The notes: generated by a model not told the origin, from the sequence alone. A stretch of 64,000 nt of DNA from Bacillus sp. RO2 (GCF_012911845.1 NZ_JAAXCU010000057.1:248001-312000), one strand, 5' to 3'. Counted from the stretch's first letter, positions 28,199 to 37,013 are shown. Made by a program: numbers and translations.

Positions 28199-29095
28199 AT
28201 GGCTAAAAAAGAGGAGTACATACGTAAACCAGATTGGCTGAAAATCAAGCTGAATACGAATGAAAACTATACAGGACTAAAGAAATTGATGAGAGAGCAC
28301 AATCTCAACACAGTCTGTGAAGAGGCAAAATGCCCAAACATCCATGAATGCTGGGCTGTTAGACGTACAGCTACTTTCATGATTCTTGGTGCTGTCTGTA
28401 CACGTGCTTGCCGTTTCTGTGCGGTCAAGACAGGCTTGCCAACAGAGCTTGATACACAAGAGCCGGAACGCGTAGCAGAGTCCGTAAAACTAATGAACTT
28501 AAAGCATGCTGTTATTACAGCGGTTGCCCGTGATGATCTAAAAGATGGCGGCGCTGCCATTTTTGCAGAAACGATTAGAGCGGTCCGCCGTGAAAACCCT
28601 TTTACTACGATTGAAGTATTACCTTCTGATATGGGTGGGGTTTATGAGAACATTGAAATGTTGATGGCAGCGAGACCGGACATTCTTAACCATAACATTG
28701 AAACAGTTCGCTCTTTAACGCCTCGAGTTCGTGCGAGAGCTACTTATGACCGTTCTCTTGAACTACTGCGTCGTGCAAAAGAATTACAACCTGACATTCC
28801 AACAAAATCAAGCATCATGATTGGACTTGGAGAAACCAAAGAAGAGATTATTGAAACAATGGATGATCTTCGTGCAAACAATGTGGACATTATGGCAATT
28901 GGTCAATACTTGCAGCCTTCTAAGAAACACATTAAGGTGCAGAAGTATTATCATCCTGATGAGTTTGCGGAGTTGAAGGAAATCGCAATGACGAAAGGTT
29001 TCAGTCATTGTGAAGCCGGTCCACTTGTCCGTTCTTCCTATCATGCTGATGAGCAAGTAAACGAAGCATCAAAAGCAAGACAAGCACAGGCATAA
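28199..29095 (+). CDS. lipA: Lipoyl synthase
   Basis: Radical SAM enzyme that inserts two sulfurs into octanoyl chains to make lipoate, 298 residues as in B. subtilis. The auxiliary cluster motif is C40-x4-C45-x5-C51 ([12 protein letters not shown]), and the radical SAM motif is C67-x3-C71-x2-C74 (CTRACRFC). ATG 28199 is preceded by TTGGAG; an upstream TTG at 28169 lacks a site. It modifies GcvH (2.6 kb) and the 2-oxoacid dehydrogenases. Confidence 0.97.
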   Translation: MAKKEEYIRKPDWLKIKLNTNENYTGLKKLMREHNLNTVCEEAKCPNIHECWAVRRTATFMILGAVCTRACRFCAVKTGLPTELDTQEPERVAESVKLMNLKHAVITAVARDDLKDGGAAIFAETIRAVRRENPFTTIEVLPSDMGGVYENIEMLMAARPDILNHNIETVRSLTPRVRARATYDRSLELLRRAKELQPDIPTKSSIMIGLGETKEEIIETMDDLRANNVDIMAIGQYLQPSKKHIKVQKYYHPDEFAELKEIAMTKGFSHCEAGPLVRSSYHADEQVNEASKARQAQA

Positions 29096-29129
29096 CTAGT
29101 CAGCATTTTAAGATAATGAGAGCTCTGTA

Positions 29130-29317
29130 GCTGTTGATTGGAGCAAAAGGCGTAGACTCCTCGAAAATGCTACGCATTTTCTTCGTGCGATGTTTACGCT
29201 GTCGAAGCCTTCCTTGTCCTGCGGGGGGAGAAGCGACAATGTTGAGACCCCTGAAGCGTTGTGAGGAGGCTCAAGGTCGCCCCGCGGAAAGCGAAGCCTT
29301 TTGCGGAAATCAACAGC
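29130..29317 (-). repeat. Element A copy 4 (reverse) with internal insertion
   Basis: Ends GCTGTTGATTGGAGC and GCGGAAATCAACAGC. It is 188 bp long because about 60 extra bases sit after GACTCCT; these include a perfect small hairpin GAAAATGC-TAC-GCATTTTC (29163-29181). Confidence 0.88.
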
Positions 29318-29340
29318 GGTGTTTAACTGAGCCAATATTT

Positions 29341-29380
29341 AAAAAGGTACAGCTTCACATTACGTGGCTGTACCTTTTTT
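29341..29380. terminator. Bidirectional terminator between lipA and yutC
   Basis: AAAAAGGTACAGC (29341-29353) pairs with GCTGTACCTTTTT (29367-29379). Confidence 0.92.
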
Positions 29381-29381
29381 G

Positions 29382-30071
29382 TTAGTCGTTTTTCATTTGT
29401 TTTCTAAACTCGCTTTTGTCTGACTCTTCGTTCATCTCACCGTCTGCTTCGCCGTTCCCGTTTTCGCCGGAATTCAGCTGTTTGCCTTGCGGAGATTTGA
29501 GCATTTCTTTTATAGTCGTTTCTAATATTTCATCCACCCTAGGACTTGTCACACCAAGGGAACGAAAACGTTCAATATCATGAATCATTTCTGGATTATC
29601 AGAAATGTAAACATGATAATAACGTGGAACGATGGATAATCCGGTTTTACTAACCTGATCGGCTGTTAGCTCGCGGTCTTCACTGTTTGTTTCATAGGCA
29701 ATAAGTACTTCTTCATCCGTAACAAGTGTCGCAGAATCTTCTATTGCAGGTAACTGAACAACCATTTTGTTGATGATATTGGCAATTTCACCGTAATCCA
29801 CGGCAGCGATATTCTCATTGTAGCGCTGAGAATTTCTCACCGGCTCAGCTTGGTCTCGAACATAACCGAAGCGAGTTTGATCATGGTTATTGCTGTCTCT
29901 TACATCATACATATCGTAACGGTGTCCTGTATTTGTATTCATTGGCTGCCCATCACGCCCGTATATGGCGCTTCTGGCTTGGCGTTCCTCTGGTGTAGGG
30001 TCAAAAGAACAGGCTGAAGTGATTGCAGTAACTAAACTGCATGCCGCAAGAATTTTTATTGTTTTCCTCAA
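29382..30071 (-). CDS. yutC: YhcN/YlaJ-family sporulation lipoprotein YutC
   Basis: Lipoprotein of 229 residues. Signal peptide with lipobox ITSAC near residue 21. The body resembles the YhcN/YlaJ family (YGEIANIINKMVVQLPAIEDSATLVTDEEVLIAYE, read in parts around residues 95-130). These proteins are linked to spores or germination, exact role unknown. The tail is acidic and Asn/Glu rich. The start is TTG 30071, 6 bases after AGGAGGTG; GTG 30080 would use that site itself. It pairs divergently with yutD as in B. subtilis. Confidence 0.8.
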   Translation of the reverse strand: MRKTIKILAACSLVTAITSACSFDPTPEERQARSAIYGRDGQPMNTNTGHRYDMYDVRDSNNHDQTRFGYVRDQAEPVRNSQRYNENIAAVDYGEIANIINKMVVQLPAIEDSATLVTDEEVLIAYETNSEDRELTADQVSKTGLSIVPRYYHVYISDNPEMIHDIERFRSLGVTSPRVDEILETTIKEMLKSPQGKQLNSGENGNGEADGEMNEESDKSEFRKQMKND

Positions 30072-30180
30072 TGGAAACACCTCCTTACGTATAGGATTGC
30101 CCGTTGATAAAAATTTTGACTTAGAAATTAGTGGAGAATGGTCTATAATGTAGATAAGAGCGGAAATGGAGGAGCGGAAA

Positions 30181-30474
30181 ATGATTTGTATTGGAAACCA
30201 TTGTTACGAACTGTTGGAAGAAAATCGAAACGGTTTCAACGAAGAAACCTTTCGCGCGAGATATATTGATGTTTTGAACAAATACGACTATATTGTCGGT
30301 GACTGGGGTTATAACCAATTGCGTTTGCGAGGATTTTTCGAAGACCAAAATCATAAATCCACCCATGACACAAAGATCAGCACCCTTCCTGACTACATTT
30401 TAGAGTACTGTAATTTCGGCTGTGCTTACTTTGTACTAAAAAAAGTGAAAAAACCTGCAGCTGAGGCGAAGTGA
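30181..30474 (+). CDS. yutD: YutD family (DUF1027) protein
   Basis: A 97-residue soluble protein of the YutD family. Recognisable segments are YDYIVGDWGYNQLRLRGFF and KISTLPDYILEYCNFGCAYFVLKK. Function unknown; it is widely conserved in Bacilli. ATG 30181 has GGAGGAG 6-9 bases upstream; ATG 30166 overlaps that site. Confidence 0.88.
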   Translation: MICIGNHCYELLEENRNGFNEETFRARYIDVLNKYDYIVGDWGYNQLRLRGFFEDQNHKSTHDTKISTLPDYILEYCNFGCAYFVLKKVKKPAAEAK

Positions 30475-30481
30475 TTGTTGC

Positions 30482-30517
30482 AAAAAGGACCCCATCAAAA
30501 GCTGCTGGGGTCCTTTT
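30482..30517. terminator. Terminator after yutD, probably bidirectional
   Basis: AAAAAGGACCCC pairs with GGGGTCCTTTT. Confidence 0.92.
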
Positions 30518-30528
30518 CCTAGTATTTA

Positions 30529-30834
30529 TCAGTCTTTCTCATTCCCATATGGATGCTCTTCGTTCATATTCTTGTCATTATGGGTGGGATGGGCACCAGG
30601 ATGCTGTCTGGGGATATCCTGATGAAGGTTTTTATTTTCATAATTAAATGCACTATAATAACGCTGACCTTCACGCCAAGGAGTGCTTTTGTTTTCCACC
30701 GGTGTTTCTTTACCGCGGGGAGAACCATAAGGACCTTCAGGTAATGTTTCAGGTATCAAATAATTTCGCTGGGTTTCCACATTAGAGAAATCAGTATAGT
30801 GCTCTGCTTCTTTATCCTTTTCATCGATAAACAT
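30529..30834 (-). CDS. Uncharacterised hydrophilic protein
   Basis: A 101-residue protein with no signal or membrane segment. It is rich in Pro, Asn, His, Glu and Tyr and likely disordered (EGPYGSPRGKETPVENKS, IPRQHPGAHPTHNDKN). I cannot assign a family. Such composition is common in spore-associated or cytosolic small Bacillus proteins, but this is only a guess. AAAGGGGAT lies before the ATG. It sits between yutD and the DUF3055-like gene. Confidence 0.6.
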   Translation of the reverse strand: MFIDEKDKEAEHYTDFSNVETQRNYLIPETLPEGPYGSPRGKETPVENKSTPWREGQRYYSAFNYENKNLHQDIPRQHPGAHPTHNDKNMNEEHPYGNEKD

Positions 30835-30908
30835 GAAAAAATCCCCTTTGTCTTAGAGTAAGATTAGTTTTACCGAGACAATAAGGGATTATTAAGAATT
30901 TCAAGTGT

Positions 30909-31175
30909 TTAGATTACCTCATACAAAAAAGAACGTAATTCTGCTGCATCTTCTTCAGATAACTGGTAAGCATGCTCAAGATAGCCTGGCTCATCCAAGT
31001 CATCACTGCCGATGATGGCAAAACGGTTGCCTTGGATATCGAGTACTAGACTTTTTCCATAATAGCGATCGGATTTCACTATTGCCAAGTCAAAGCGACT
31101 ATTTTCTCCCATAAAGCTCACAAAACGGGTTTTGGTATCGACTGTATCGTCATATAAAAAGAATTTTTCCCCCAT
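30909..31175 (-). CDS. DUF3055-like small protein
   Basis: An 88-residue protein: EKFFLYDDTVDTKTRFVSFM, then SRFDLAIVKSDRYYGKSLVLD and DDLDEPGYLEHAYQLS. I recall this pattern as DUF3055 of Bacillus, function unknown. ATG 31175 follows AGGAGG 7 bases upstream; the earlier in-frame start at 31196 lacks a separate site. Confidence 0.72.
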   Translation of the reverse strand: MGEKFFLYDDTVDTKTRFVSFMGENSRFDLAIVKSDRYYGKSLVLDIQGNRFAIIGSDDLDEPGYLEHAYQLSEEDAAELRSFLYEVI

Positions 31176-31353
31176 ATTGAAACCTCCTTCTTGCATCTTT
31201 TTCTAGTATAACAAATACAACGTCTTTCTTGTTATCGGATATTATCAATTATATCTACACTGTGCAAGAAATGGGACAATTTTCTTATTTTTTGTGATAA
31301 AATAAAAGAAATATAACTTGCTGATTTTTGTCTAGAGAGAAGGGAGCCACTTC

Positions 31354-32661
31354 ATGGGGCGAAGCTGGAATCGCATAAAGAGATACTATAATAAGAATGG
31401 CTCACATCTAGTAAAAATAATGCTTCCGTCCAAATATCTGCGTTATTATCCGCCGATTTTTATTTTGAGGAATCCGATTGAACAACGAGTGAAGCATACT
31501 TTAAAAAAAGGGTTTCAGGTAGCGGTGATTTCATTTTATTTTCCTGACTTGGAGAATATCATTTCAAAAATAGGCAGGCGTAAATATTTATCGTGTCGAG
31601 AAGCTATCAAAGCGCAGCTTAGAAAAGTCATTGGGCAAACATTTGTTGATGAAGAAATTGTTTGTTTACATGAACAGTATAGTGATGGAATTTCTTTGTT
31701 ATTGAAAGTGGATGCAAGATTTCACAGTACAACGGAACTTGAGGATAGACTTGCTAAAGTTAAGACGGTAATAGAAAGACGAAAGTATAAACAGTTGGAT
31801 AACCAGCATTTGTGTGTCCAATCTGGTTATGTTTTCTTGGAGTCAGGGGAGTACTCGTTGTCTGAATGCATGCTTAAAGCTCATGTGCAGGCAATGGCCA
31901 TGGCCGAGAAACAAGATAAATTACAGTACCAGCAATTAAAGTTTCAAATAAATCAAATCATTGCTTTTAAAGATATTACGCTTTTGGCCCAACCAATAAT
32001 TGATGTGTCTAAAGGCGGCATCAAGGCGTGGGAGTTGCTGACTCGCGGCCCTAAAGGGTCATTGATGGAAAACCCTTTGCAGCTATTTTCCATCGCCAAA
32101 CAGACTAATAGGTTATTTTTGCTGGAATTACTCATATTAGAAAAGGCATTTCAACTAATTTATCAGTGCAAAATGAAGGAAGCAATTTTTATCAATTTTA
32201 CTCCTACCACTTTAAACGAGGTAGAGTTGATTGAAAAGATGCTGGTTCTGTTGAAAAAGTATCCGGAGATTATTCCACAGAATATAGCTATTGAGGTGAC
32301 AGAGCAAGATTCTATCGATGGGTTGAAGAATTTTGAGCGAAACATTGTTGCGCTCAGGGAGCTAGGCTTTCAAATTGCCGTCGATGATACGGGTGCCGGT
32401 TATGCGAGCTTTCATACCATCAATAGAATTATGCCTGATATCATAAAAATTGATCGTTCTGTTATTCAAGATATTGATAAAAATATGGTCAAAGAAAAAA
32501 TGCTGCAGGGACTTTTGTTAATAGCAAATGAGACAGGATCACTTGTGGTTGCAGAAGGAATTGAGCGTCCCGAAGAGGTTCAGATTCTTTCCAAACATAA
32601 AGTGGACATGGCGCAAGGTTATTTTTACGCCAGGCCAAAACTGTTGCAACCGATAACATAA
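31354..32661 (+). CDS. EAL-domain c-di-GMP phosphodiesterase with degenerate N-terminal domain
   Basis: Protein of 435 residues. The C-terminal EAL domain (about 195-433) keeps the catalytic set: E227 (ELL instead of EAL), N281, E314, D344-D345 (VDDTGAGYAS), K365, E401 and Q421. It therefore looks active in hydrolysing c-di-GMP to pGpG. The N-terminal 190 residues have the length and helix-strand pattern of a GGDEF domain but no GG(D/E)EF motif. No membrane segment. GGGAGCC precedes ATG 31354. Adjacent to yutE, not part of the order I know from B. subtilis. Confidence 0.88.
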   Translation: MGRSWNRIKRYYNKNGSHLVKIMLPSKYLRYYPPIFILRNPIEQRVKHTLKKGFQVAVISFYFPDLENIISKIGRRKYLSCREAIKAQLRKVIGQTFVDEEIVCLHEQYSDGISLLLKVDARFHSTTELEDRLAKVKTVIERRKYKQLDNQHLCVQSGYVFLESGEYSLSECMLKAHVQAMAMAEKQDKLQYQQLKFQINQIIAFKDITLLAQPIIDVSKGGIKAWELLTRGPKGSLMENPLQLFSIAKQTNRLFLLELLILEKAFQLIYQCKMKEAIFINFTPTTLNEVELIEKMLVLLKKYPEIIPQNIAIEVTEQDSIDGLKNFERNIVALRELGFQIAVDDTGAGYASFHTINRIMPDIIKIDRSVIQDIDKNMVKEKMLQGLLLIANETGSLVVAEGIERPEEVQILSKHKVDMAQGYFYARPKLLQPIT

Positions 32662-32696
32662 CAACAGCCAAGATTACATACAAAGGAGAAATTAAA

Positions 32697-33134
32697 ATGT
32701 ACTTTGTGGATCGAGAAAAAATAGAGCATACGTTACTTTATATTGAAGACAATATAGCCTTATATCAAAAGCATGACTCTTGGAATTCTTCCATCGAAAA
32801 GAAGGCGCTTGAGCGTGTTGCGGTAGCAATCATTGAAGGCATACTGGATGTGGGTAATGCAATGATTGACGGCTTTATCATGCGTGACCCTGGTAGCTAT
32901 GAGGACATCATTGACATCCTTGAGGATGAAAAAGTAGTGACAGGTGACATGGCCCAGCACTTAAAGAGACTTGTACGACTCCGAAAAACACTAGTACAAG
33001 AATATCTTCTGATTTCTCACGAAGAGGTGGAAACGTGTTTAACGGATGTACAGGAGACAGTTGTTGGTTTCTGTGGTGCTGTCCGCGTATATTTGGAAAA
33101 TGAATTAGGCCCTGTTTCGGCTTTTAGAAATTAA
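32697..33134 (+). CDS. yutE: HepT-like (DUF86) protein YutE
   Basis: An all-helical protein of 145 residues in the DUF86/HepT RNase superfamily. HepT toxins carry R-x4-6-H-x-Y; here the matching site reads R96-KTLV-Q101-E-Y103, so the catalytic His is replaced by Gln. No MntA-type nucleotidyltransferase antitoxin is adjacent. It is therefore probably not a classical toxin. It sits directly before yutF as in B. subtilis. AAAGGAGA precedes the ATG. Confidence 0.82.
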   Translation: MYFVDREKIEHTLLYIEDNIALYQKHDSWNSSIEKKALERVAVAIIEGILDVGNAMIDGFIMRDPGSYEDIIDILEDEKVVTGDMAQHLKRLVRLRKTLVQEYLLISHEEVETCLTDVQETVVGFCGAVRVYLENELGPVSAFRN

Positions 33135-33144
33135 CGCTGAGTTG

Positions 33145-33180
33145 AGAACGCTTTCTTTTATGGGAGCGTTCTTTCTTGCT
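33145..33180 (+). terminator. Terminator after yutE
   Basis: AGAACGCT (33145-33152) pairs with AGCGTTCT (33165-33172), then a T-rich tail. Confidence 0.75.
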
Positions 33181-33266
33181 TTTATCGGGCTAGTAAATTG
33201 TGCTAACATGAACAGGTTGAAAGAAACCTAAACTAATGAAATGACTATAGTGGAGTGTGAAGATAG

Positions 33267-34037
33267 ATGAAAAAGTACCAAGGATATTTAATTGACCTTG
33301 ACGGAACGATGTATCGTGGAAAAGAAAAGATTGAAGAGGCAAGCCATTTTGTAAAAGCTTTATATGATAAAAAGATTCCATATCTTTTTGTAACGAATAA
33401 TTCCTCTAGAACACCACAACAGGTTGCCCAAAAATTAAGAGACTTTGGCATACCGACTTTAGATGAACAAGTTTTTACAACAAGCAATGCCACGGCCAAT
33501 TATATTTATGATTTCAAGCCTGAGGCGAAAATATATGTAATCGGCGAGGAAGGAATTAGAACCGCATTGCTGGAGAAAGGGTTCGAATTGGTTGATGAGG
33601 GTGCTGACGTGGTAGTAAGCGGAATCGACCGATCCATCAGTTATGAAAAGTTGGCACTGGGTGCAATTAATATTCGTAATGGAGCGCGATTCATTTCCAC
33701 TAACGGTGATATTGCCATTCCTACGGAGAGAGGGCTACTTCCTGGAAACGGATCGTTGACTTCTGTTTTGACGGTTTCAACGGAAACACAACCGACCTTT
33801 ATCGGTAAACCAGAAAAAGTCATCATGGAGCAGGCCCTGAAAGTGTTGGGGGTGCCTCGTGAAGAAACGCTGATGGTGGGAGATAATTATCATACAGATA
33901 TTAAGGCTGGGATGAATGCAGGGATGGATACGTTGCTTGTGCATACAGGTGTGACGACAAAGGCGCATTTAGAAACGTATGAGGAGCAGCCGACCTATAC
34001 AGTGGATTCGTTGGAAGAGTGGATAGAAAGAATATAA
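33267..34037 (+). CDS. yutF: HAD-IIA phosphatase YutF (NagD-like)
   Basis: HAD superfamily phosphatase of 256 residues. Motif I is LIDLDGTMYRG, motif II FVTNNSSR, the K motif lies in IGKPEKVIMEQAL, and motif IV MVGDNYHTDIKAG. The cap is the IIA type as in NagD and p-nitrophenyl phosphatases. It likely acts on small phosphorylated metabolites. The start ATG 33267 follows GTGAAGATAG, a weak site. Confidence 0.92.
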   Translation: MKKYQGYLIDLDGTMYRGKEKIEEASHFVKALYDKKIPYLFVTNNSSRTPQQVAQKLRDFGIPTLDEQVFTTSNATANYIYDFKPEAKIYVIGEEGIRTALLEKGFELVDEGADVVVSGIDRSISYEKLALGAINIRNGARFISTNGDIAIPTERGLLPGNGSLTSVLTVSTETQPTFIGKPEKVIMEQALKVLGVPREETLMVGDNYHTDIKAGMNAGMDTLLVHTGVTTKAHLETYEEQPTYTVDSLEEWIERI

Positions 34038-34063
34038 GAAATCTTATTATGATGAAGGACGTC

Positions 34064-34107
34064 AAAAAACCAGGCAGCGAGCTACTTAGTTCGGCTTCCT
34101 GGTTTTT
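34064..34107. terminator. Terminator between convergent yutF and yutG
   Basis: AAAAAACCAGG pairs with CCTGGTTTTT around an inner AGC/GCT stem. Confidence 0.88.
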
Positions 34108-34120
34108 ATTGTCTATTCGT

Positions 34121-34621
34121 TCATTCTGTATTTGCTGCTCGATGTGCCAAACGGCTTGATGCTGCAGCAGCGATAGCTCCGACGATATCATCGAGGAAGG
34201 TATGAACTTTTCTAGAGCTCTTGTCATTTAGGTGTTCGAGTATGCCTGGCTTCAATTTATCAATGTATCCGTAGTTCGTGAAGCCGATGGAGCCGTATAC
34301 GTTTACAATGGATAATGCCAATACCTCATCCACTCCATACAATCCTTCATCATCACGCAATATTCTTAAGAGAGGCTCTTGTATTTTTCCTTGCTCCGCC
34401 AATATGTCTAATTCAATTGCTGTAAGGACGGTATTTTGAACTTCACGCTTAGAAAGAACGCGATCCACATTCTCCAGACACTCGGACCGCTCAAGGGAAG
34501 GATGATACTTCGACTGCAAGAAATACACCAACTCCGCAATATCATCCATCGTCACCCCGCGCTCCTCCAATAACTCCCGTGCCTTCTTCTCCACATCATC
34601 CATACTCTCAAAATTCTTCAT
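34121..34621 (-). CDS. yutG: Phosphatidylglycerophosphatase A-like protein YutG
   Basis: A 166-residue protein of the PgpA-related family found in Firmicutes. Conserved parts are GLYGVDEVLALSIVNVYGSIGFTNYGY (read in two parts around 93-120) and KVHTFLDDIVGAIAAA. PgpA dephosphorylates phosphatidylglycerophosphate; here there is no obvious membrane helix beyond the C-terminal small-residue stretch. ATG 34621 has GGGTGAG upstream. The first 55 or so codons end almost only in G or T, unlike the rest of the gene; see findings. Confidence 0.85.
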   Translation of the reverse strand: MKNFESMDDVEKKARELLEERGVTMDDIAELVYFLQSKYHPSLERSECLENVDRVLSKREVQNTVLTAIELDILAEQGKIQEPLLRILRDDEGLYGVDEVLALSIVNVYGSIGFTNYGYIDKLKPGILEHLNDKSSRKVHTFLDDIVGAIAAAASSRLAHRAANTE

Positions 34622-34649
34622 ACAACTCACCCATCTTTTATAATATAGT

Positions 34650-34760
34650 CGAGGGGGATTTAGGTCCCTCTTTAGTACTTTAGAGCGGTGAGGGTCAGAC
34701 CCCTCTTTAATTCTTTGCCTCTTTAACGCTTTAGAACAATGAGGGTCAGACCCCTTTTAT
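34650..34760. repeat. GGGTCAGACCC palindrome cluster 1
   Basis: TGAGGGTCAGACCCCT occurs at 34689 and 34740 with a degenerate copy at about 34650; the intervals carry CTTTAATTCTTT and CTTTAGA. GGGTC-A-GACCC is a perfect palindrome. It is REP-like. From 34770 to 34937 the DNA is T/G-rich with no convincing start. Confidence 0.88.
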
Positions 34761-34937
34761 TCCTTTTTTTTCTTTATCTTCCCTTTATGCCCTAATTTGG
34801 TGGAATTAATAGCTTTTGGTGTGATTTATCTGTGTGGTGGTGGCGTTTTGGCCATTTTAGGGAGATGGCTATTATTTGTAACAAGTTTTCTCTGTTTTCT
34901 TCATATAGTTGGTACTAGGGAGAAGGAGGGAACAGAG

Positions 34938-35945
34938 TTGAAGCAGATTATTTATGATCAATATGAGTTAAGGGTGGAAAGGAAGCAAAGGGTACGACAG
35001 TTTGATGCTTTTTGGTCTAATCGCGTACTTTATATCATGGTACCTGTTGCTCACTTGGAAGCAGAAGAAATTGATGAGCTTCAAAAGATAAGTGACTATA
35101 TGATACGCACGCATAAAGATATATATGTTAGTTCTTTTGTGAAAAATAAGAATGATACCTATACAACGGAGATAGATGGCCGGCAGATCGCCCTTTTCCG
35201 GATGCCGTATGATTACAGTTCAAGGAAATTAGTTGTCGGTAAAGAACTGGCTGCCTTTCATACAAATGCTAGAAGTTATCCTGCAAAAATGACAGCTATT
35301 AATCGAATCGGTCAATGGAAAAGCTTATGGGTAAAAAGGATCGACCAAATGGAGAGCTTTTTTAGAGAAAAGGTAAGAAGCAATCCAGTTGATGTTTTTG
35401 ATACCCAGTTTGTAGAATCCTTTCCTTACTATTTAGGATTAACCGAAAATGCCATTCAGTATCTAGTGGACACAGAGCTTGATGATAGTCCGATGATGAA
35501 TGATGCCGCTACGCTCTGCCACCACCGCTTCACAGATCTCACTTGGCAGCAGGCGCAATGGATGAAGCTCCCAACAGATTGGATTTTTGATCATGCAAGC
35601 AGAGACCTATCGGAATGGATAAGGGTAGAATGCCGCAAAGGAAAAGACATGAACCCAACGAAGATCCAAACTTTTTTACAAGACTATGAAAGGGTATCGC
35701 CGCTATCAAGCTTTTCATGGCGACTACTGTATGCAAGATTGACATTTCCCATTCACTACTTTGAATGTGTAGAGGACTATTATACGAGCGGACCTGTTGC
35801 TGATAAAAAATGGCATGAGGACCGGATGAAAGCAATACTGCATTCTTCCACTCACTATGAACAGCTTCTGGGAAATTTCTATGATCTCGCAGGTGTGCCT
35901 GCTAAAAACTATGGAATCCCAGTATTAGATTGGGTGAAAAAATAA
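34938..35945 (+). CDS. yutH: Spore coat-associated protein YutH
   Basis: Protein of 335 residues in the CotS/YutH family, which has a kinase-like (aminoglycoside phosphotransferase-type) fold. Visible are KELAAFHTNARSYP, YLGLTENAIQYLVDTEL, and LCHHRFTDLTW, the latter in the position of the catalytic loop. A classic HxD catalytic Asp is not clear. The B. subtilis homologue is a spore coat component. TTG 34938 has AAGGAGGG 7 bases upstream; the open frame extends upstream to 34797 as a hydrophobic stretch that I consider non-coding. Confidence 0.83.
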   Translation: MKQIIYDQYELRVERKQRVRQFDAFWSNRVLYIMVPVAHLEAEEIDELQKISDYMIRTHKDIYVSSFVKNKNDTYTTEIDGRQIALFRMPYDYSSRKLVVGKELAAFHTNARSYPAKMTAINRIGQWKSLWVKRIDQMESFFREKVRSNPVDVFDTQFVESFPYYLGLTENAIQYLVDTELDDSPMMNDAATLCHHRFTDLTWQQAQWMKLPTDWIFDHASRDLSEWIRVECRKGKDMNPTKIQTFLQDYERVSPLSSFSWRLLYARLTFPIHYFECVEDYYTSGPVADKKWHEDRMKAILHSSTHYEQLLGNFYDLAGVPAKNYGIPVLDWVKK

Positions 35946-36047
35946 GCGCTTGCCCTATATTTGTATGTTTTGGAAAAGCTATGAGTGATAAAATAACAGA
36001 TAGCTTGAGTAACTATTCCAGACAACAAGATGTAGGGAGAGAAACAG

Positions 36048-37013
36048 ATGAAAAGGCCGTATGTGTTTATCACAAGAAAACTTAAAGAAGAAGTATTCAC
36101 CCCTCTTATGGAGATTGCAGATGTAAAGATGTGGGACAGTGAAAGCGAGCCTGTTCCAAGGGAGATGTTGATGAAAGAAGCTAAAAAAGCAACGGCTCTT
36201 TTGACGATGCTTTCAGATAAAGTAGATGAAGAATTGTTAGAGCAAGCGCCAAACCTAAAGGTCGTGGCTAACCTTGCAGTTGGATATGACAATATTGACA
36301 TAAAGGCTGCATCACATAGAGGTGTGACTGTTTGCAACACACCTGATGTGCTGACAGAAACGACTGCAGACCTTACTTTTGCGTTGATGCTAGCAACTGC
36401 AAGAAGAATTACGGAAGCTCAAGGTTTTGTAAAAGAGGGGCACTGGCAAAGCTGGAGTCCCTTCCTGCTTGCAGGTGCCGATGTGCATCATAAAACAATT
36501 GGGATCGTCGGCATGGGCAAAATAGGACAAGCTGTTGCTAGAAGGGCTAGTGGCTTTGGTATGGAGATTCTCTACCATAATAGAAATCGCCATATGGAAG
36601 CTGAACAGGAGCTAGGGGCGGCATACCGAAGCTTTGAACAGTTGTTAAAGGAATCAGATTATGTCGTCTGCTTAACACCGTTAACAGATGATACGAGGCA
36701 TCTGTTTAATCAAGACGCATTCACGCGTATGAAGAATTCTGCCTTCTTCATTAATGTAGGGAGGGGGCAGGTGGTGGATGAGGAAGCGCTTATCGCCGCT
36801 TTAAATCACAATGAAATTGCCGGAGCCGGATTGGACGTTTTCTATGAGGAACCTATAGGAGCCGAGCATCCGTTGCTTCAATTTCCTCAAGTGGTCGCAA
36901 TTCCTCATATTGGAAGCGCAAGTGTAGAAACCAGGACAACAATGATAAAGCTATGCAGAGATAATATTGTCGCAGTATTACAAGGAAATCAAGTGAAGAC
37001 AAAGGTCTGCTGA
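36048..37013 (+). CDS. D-isomer 2-hydroxyacid dehydrogenase
   Basis: NAD(P)-dependent dehydrogenase of 321 residues, probably acting on glyoxylate, hydroxypyruvate or 2-ketogluconate. The nucleotide-binding motif is GIVGMGKIGQAVARR. Catalytic residues are the Arg in NVGRGQVVDEEAL, the Glu in YEEP, and the His in PHIGSAS. It resembles B. subtilis YvcT, but the exact substrate is not fixed. GTAGGGAGAG precedes the ATG. A long hairpin terminator follows. Confidence 0.9.
   Translation: MKRPYVFITRKLKEEVFTPLMEIADVKMWDSESEPVPREMLMKEAKKATALLTMLSDKVDEELLEQAPNLKVVANLAVGYDNIDIKAASHRGVTVCNTPDVLTETTADLTFALMLATARRITEAQGFVKEGHWQSWSPFLLAGADVHHKTIGIVGMGKIGQAVARRASGFGMEILYHNRNRHMEAEQELGAAYRSFEQLLKESDYVVCLTPLTDDTRHLFNQDAFTRMKNSAFFINVGRGQVVDEEALIAALNHNEIAGAGLDVFYEEPIGAEHPLLQFPQVVAIPHIGSASVETRTTMIKLCRDNIVAVLQGNQVKTKVC

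Noticed and set aside
34797-34937. Hydrophobic N-terminal extension of yutH
   Set aside because: TTG 34938 has AAGGAGGG at 7 bases and the family begins there. The upstream T/G-rich stretch only happens to lack stops.
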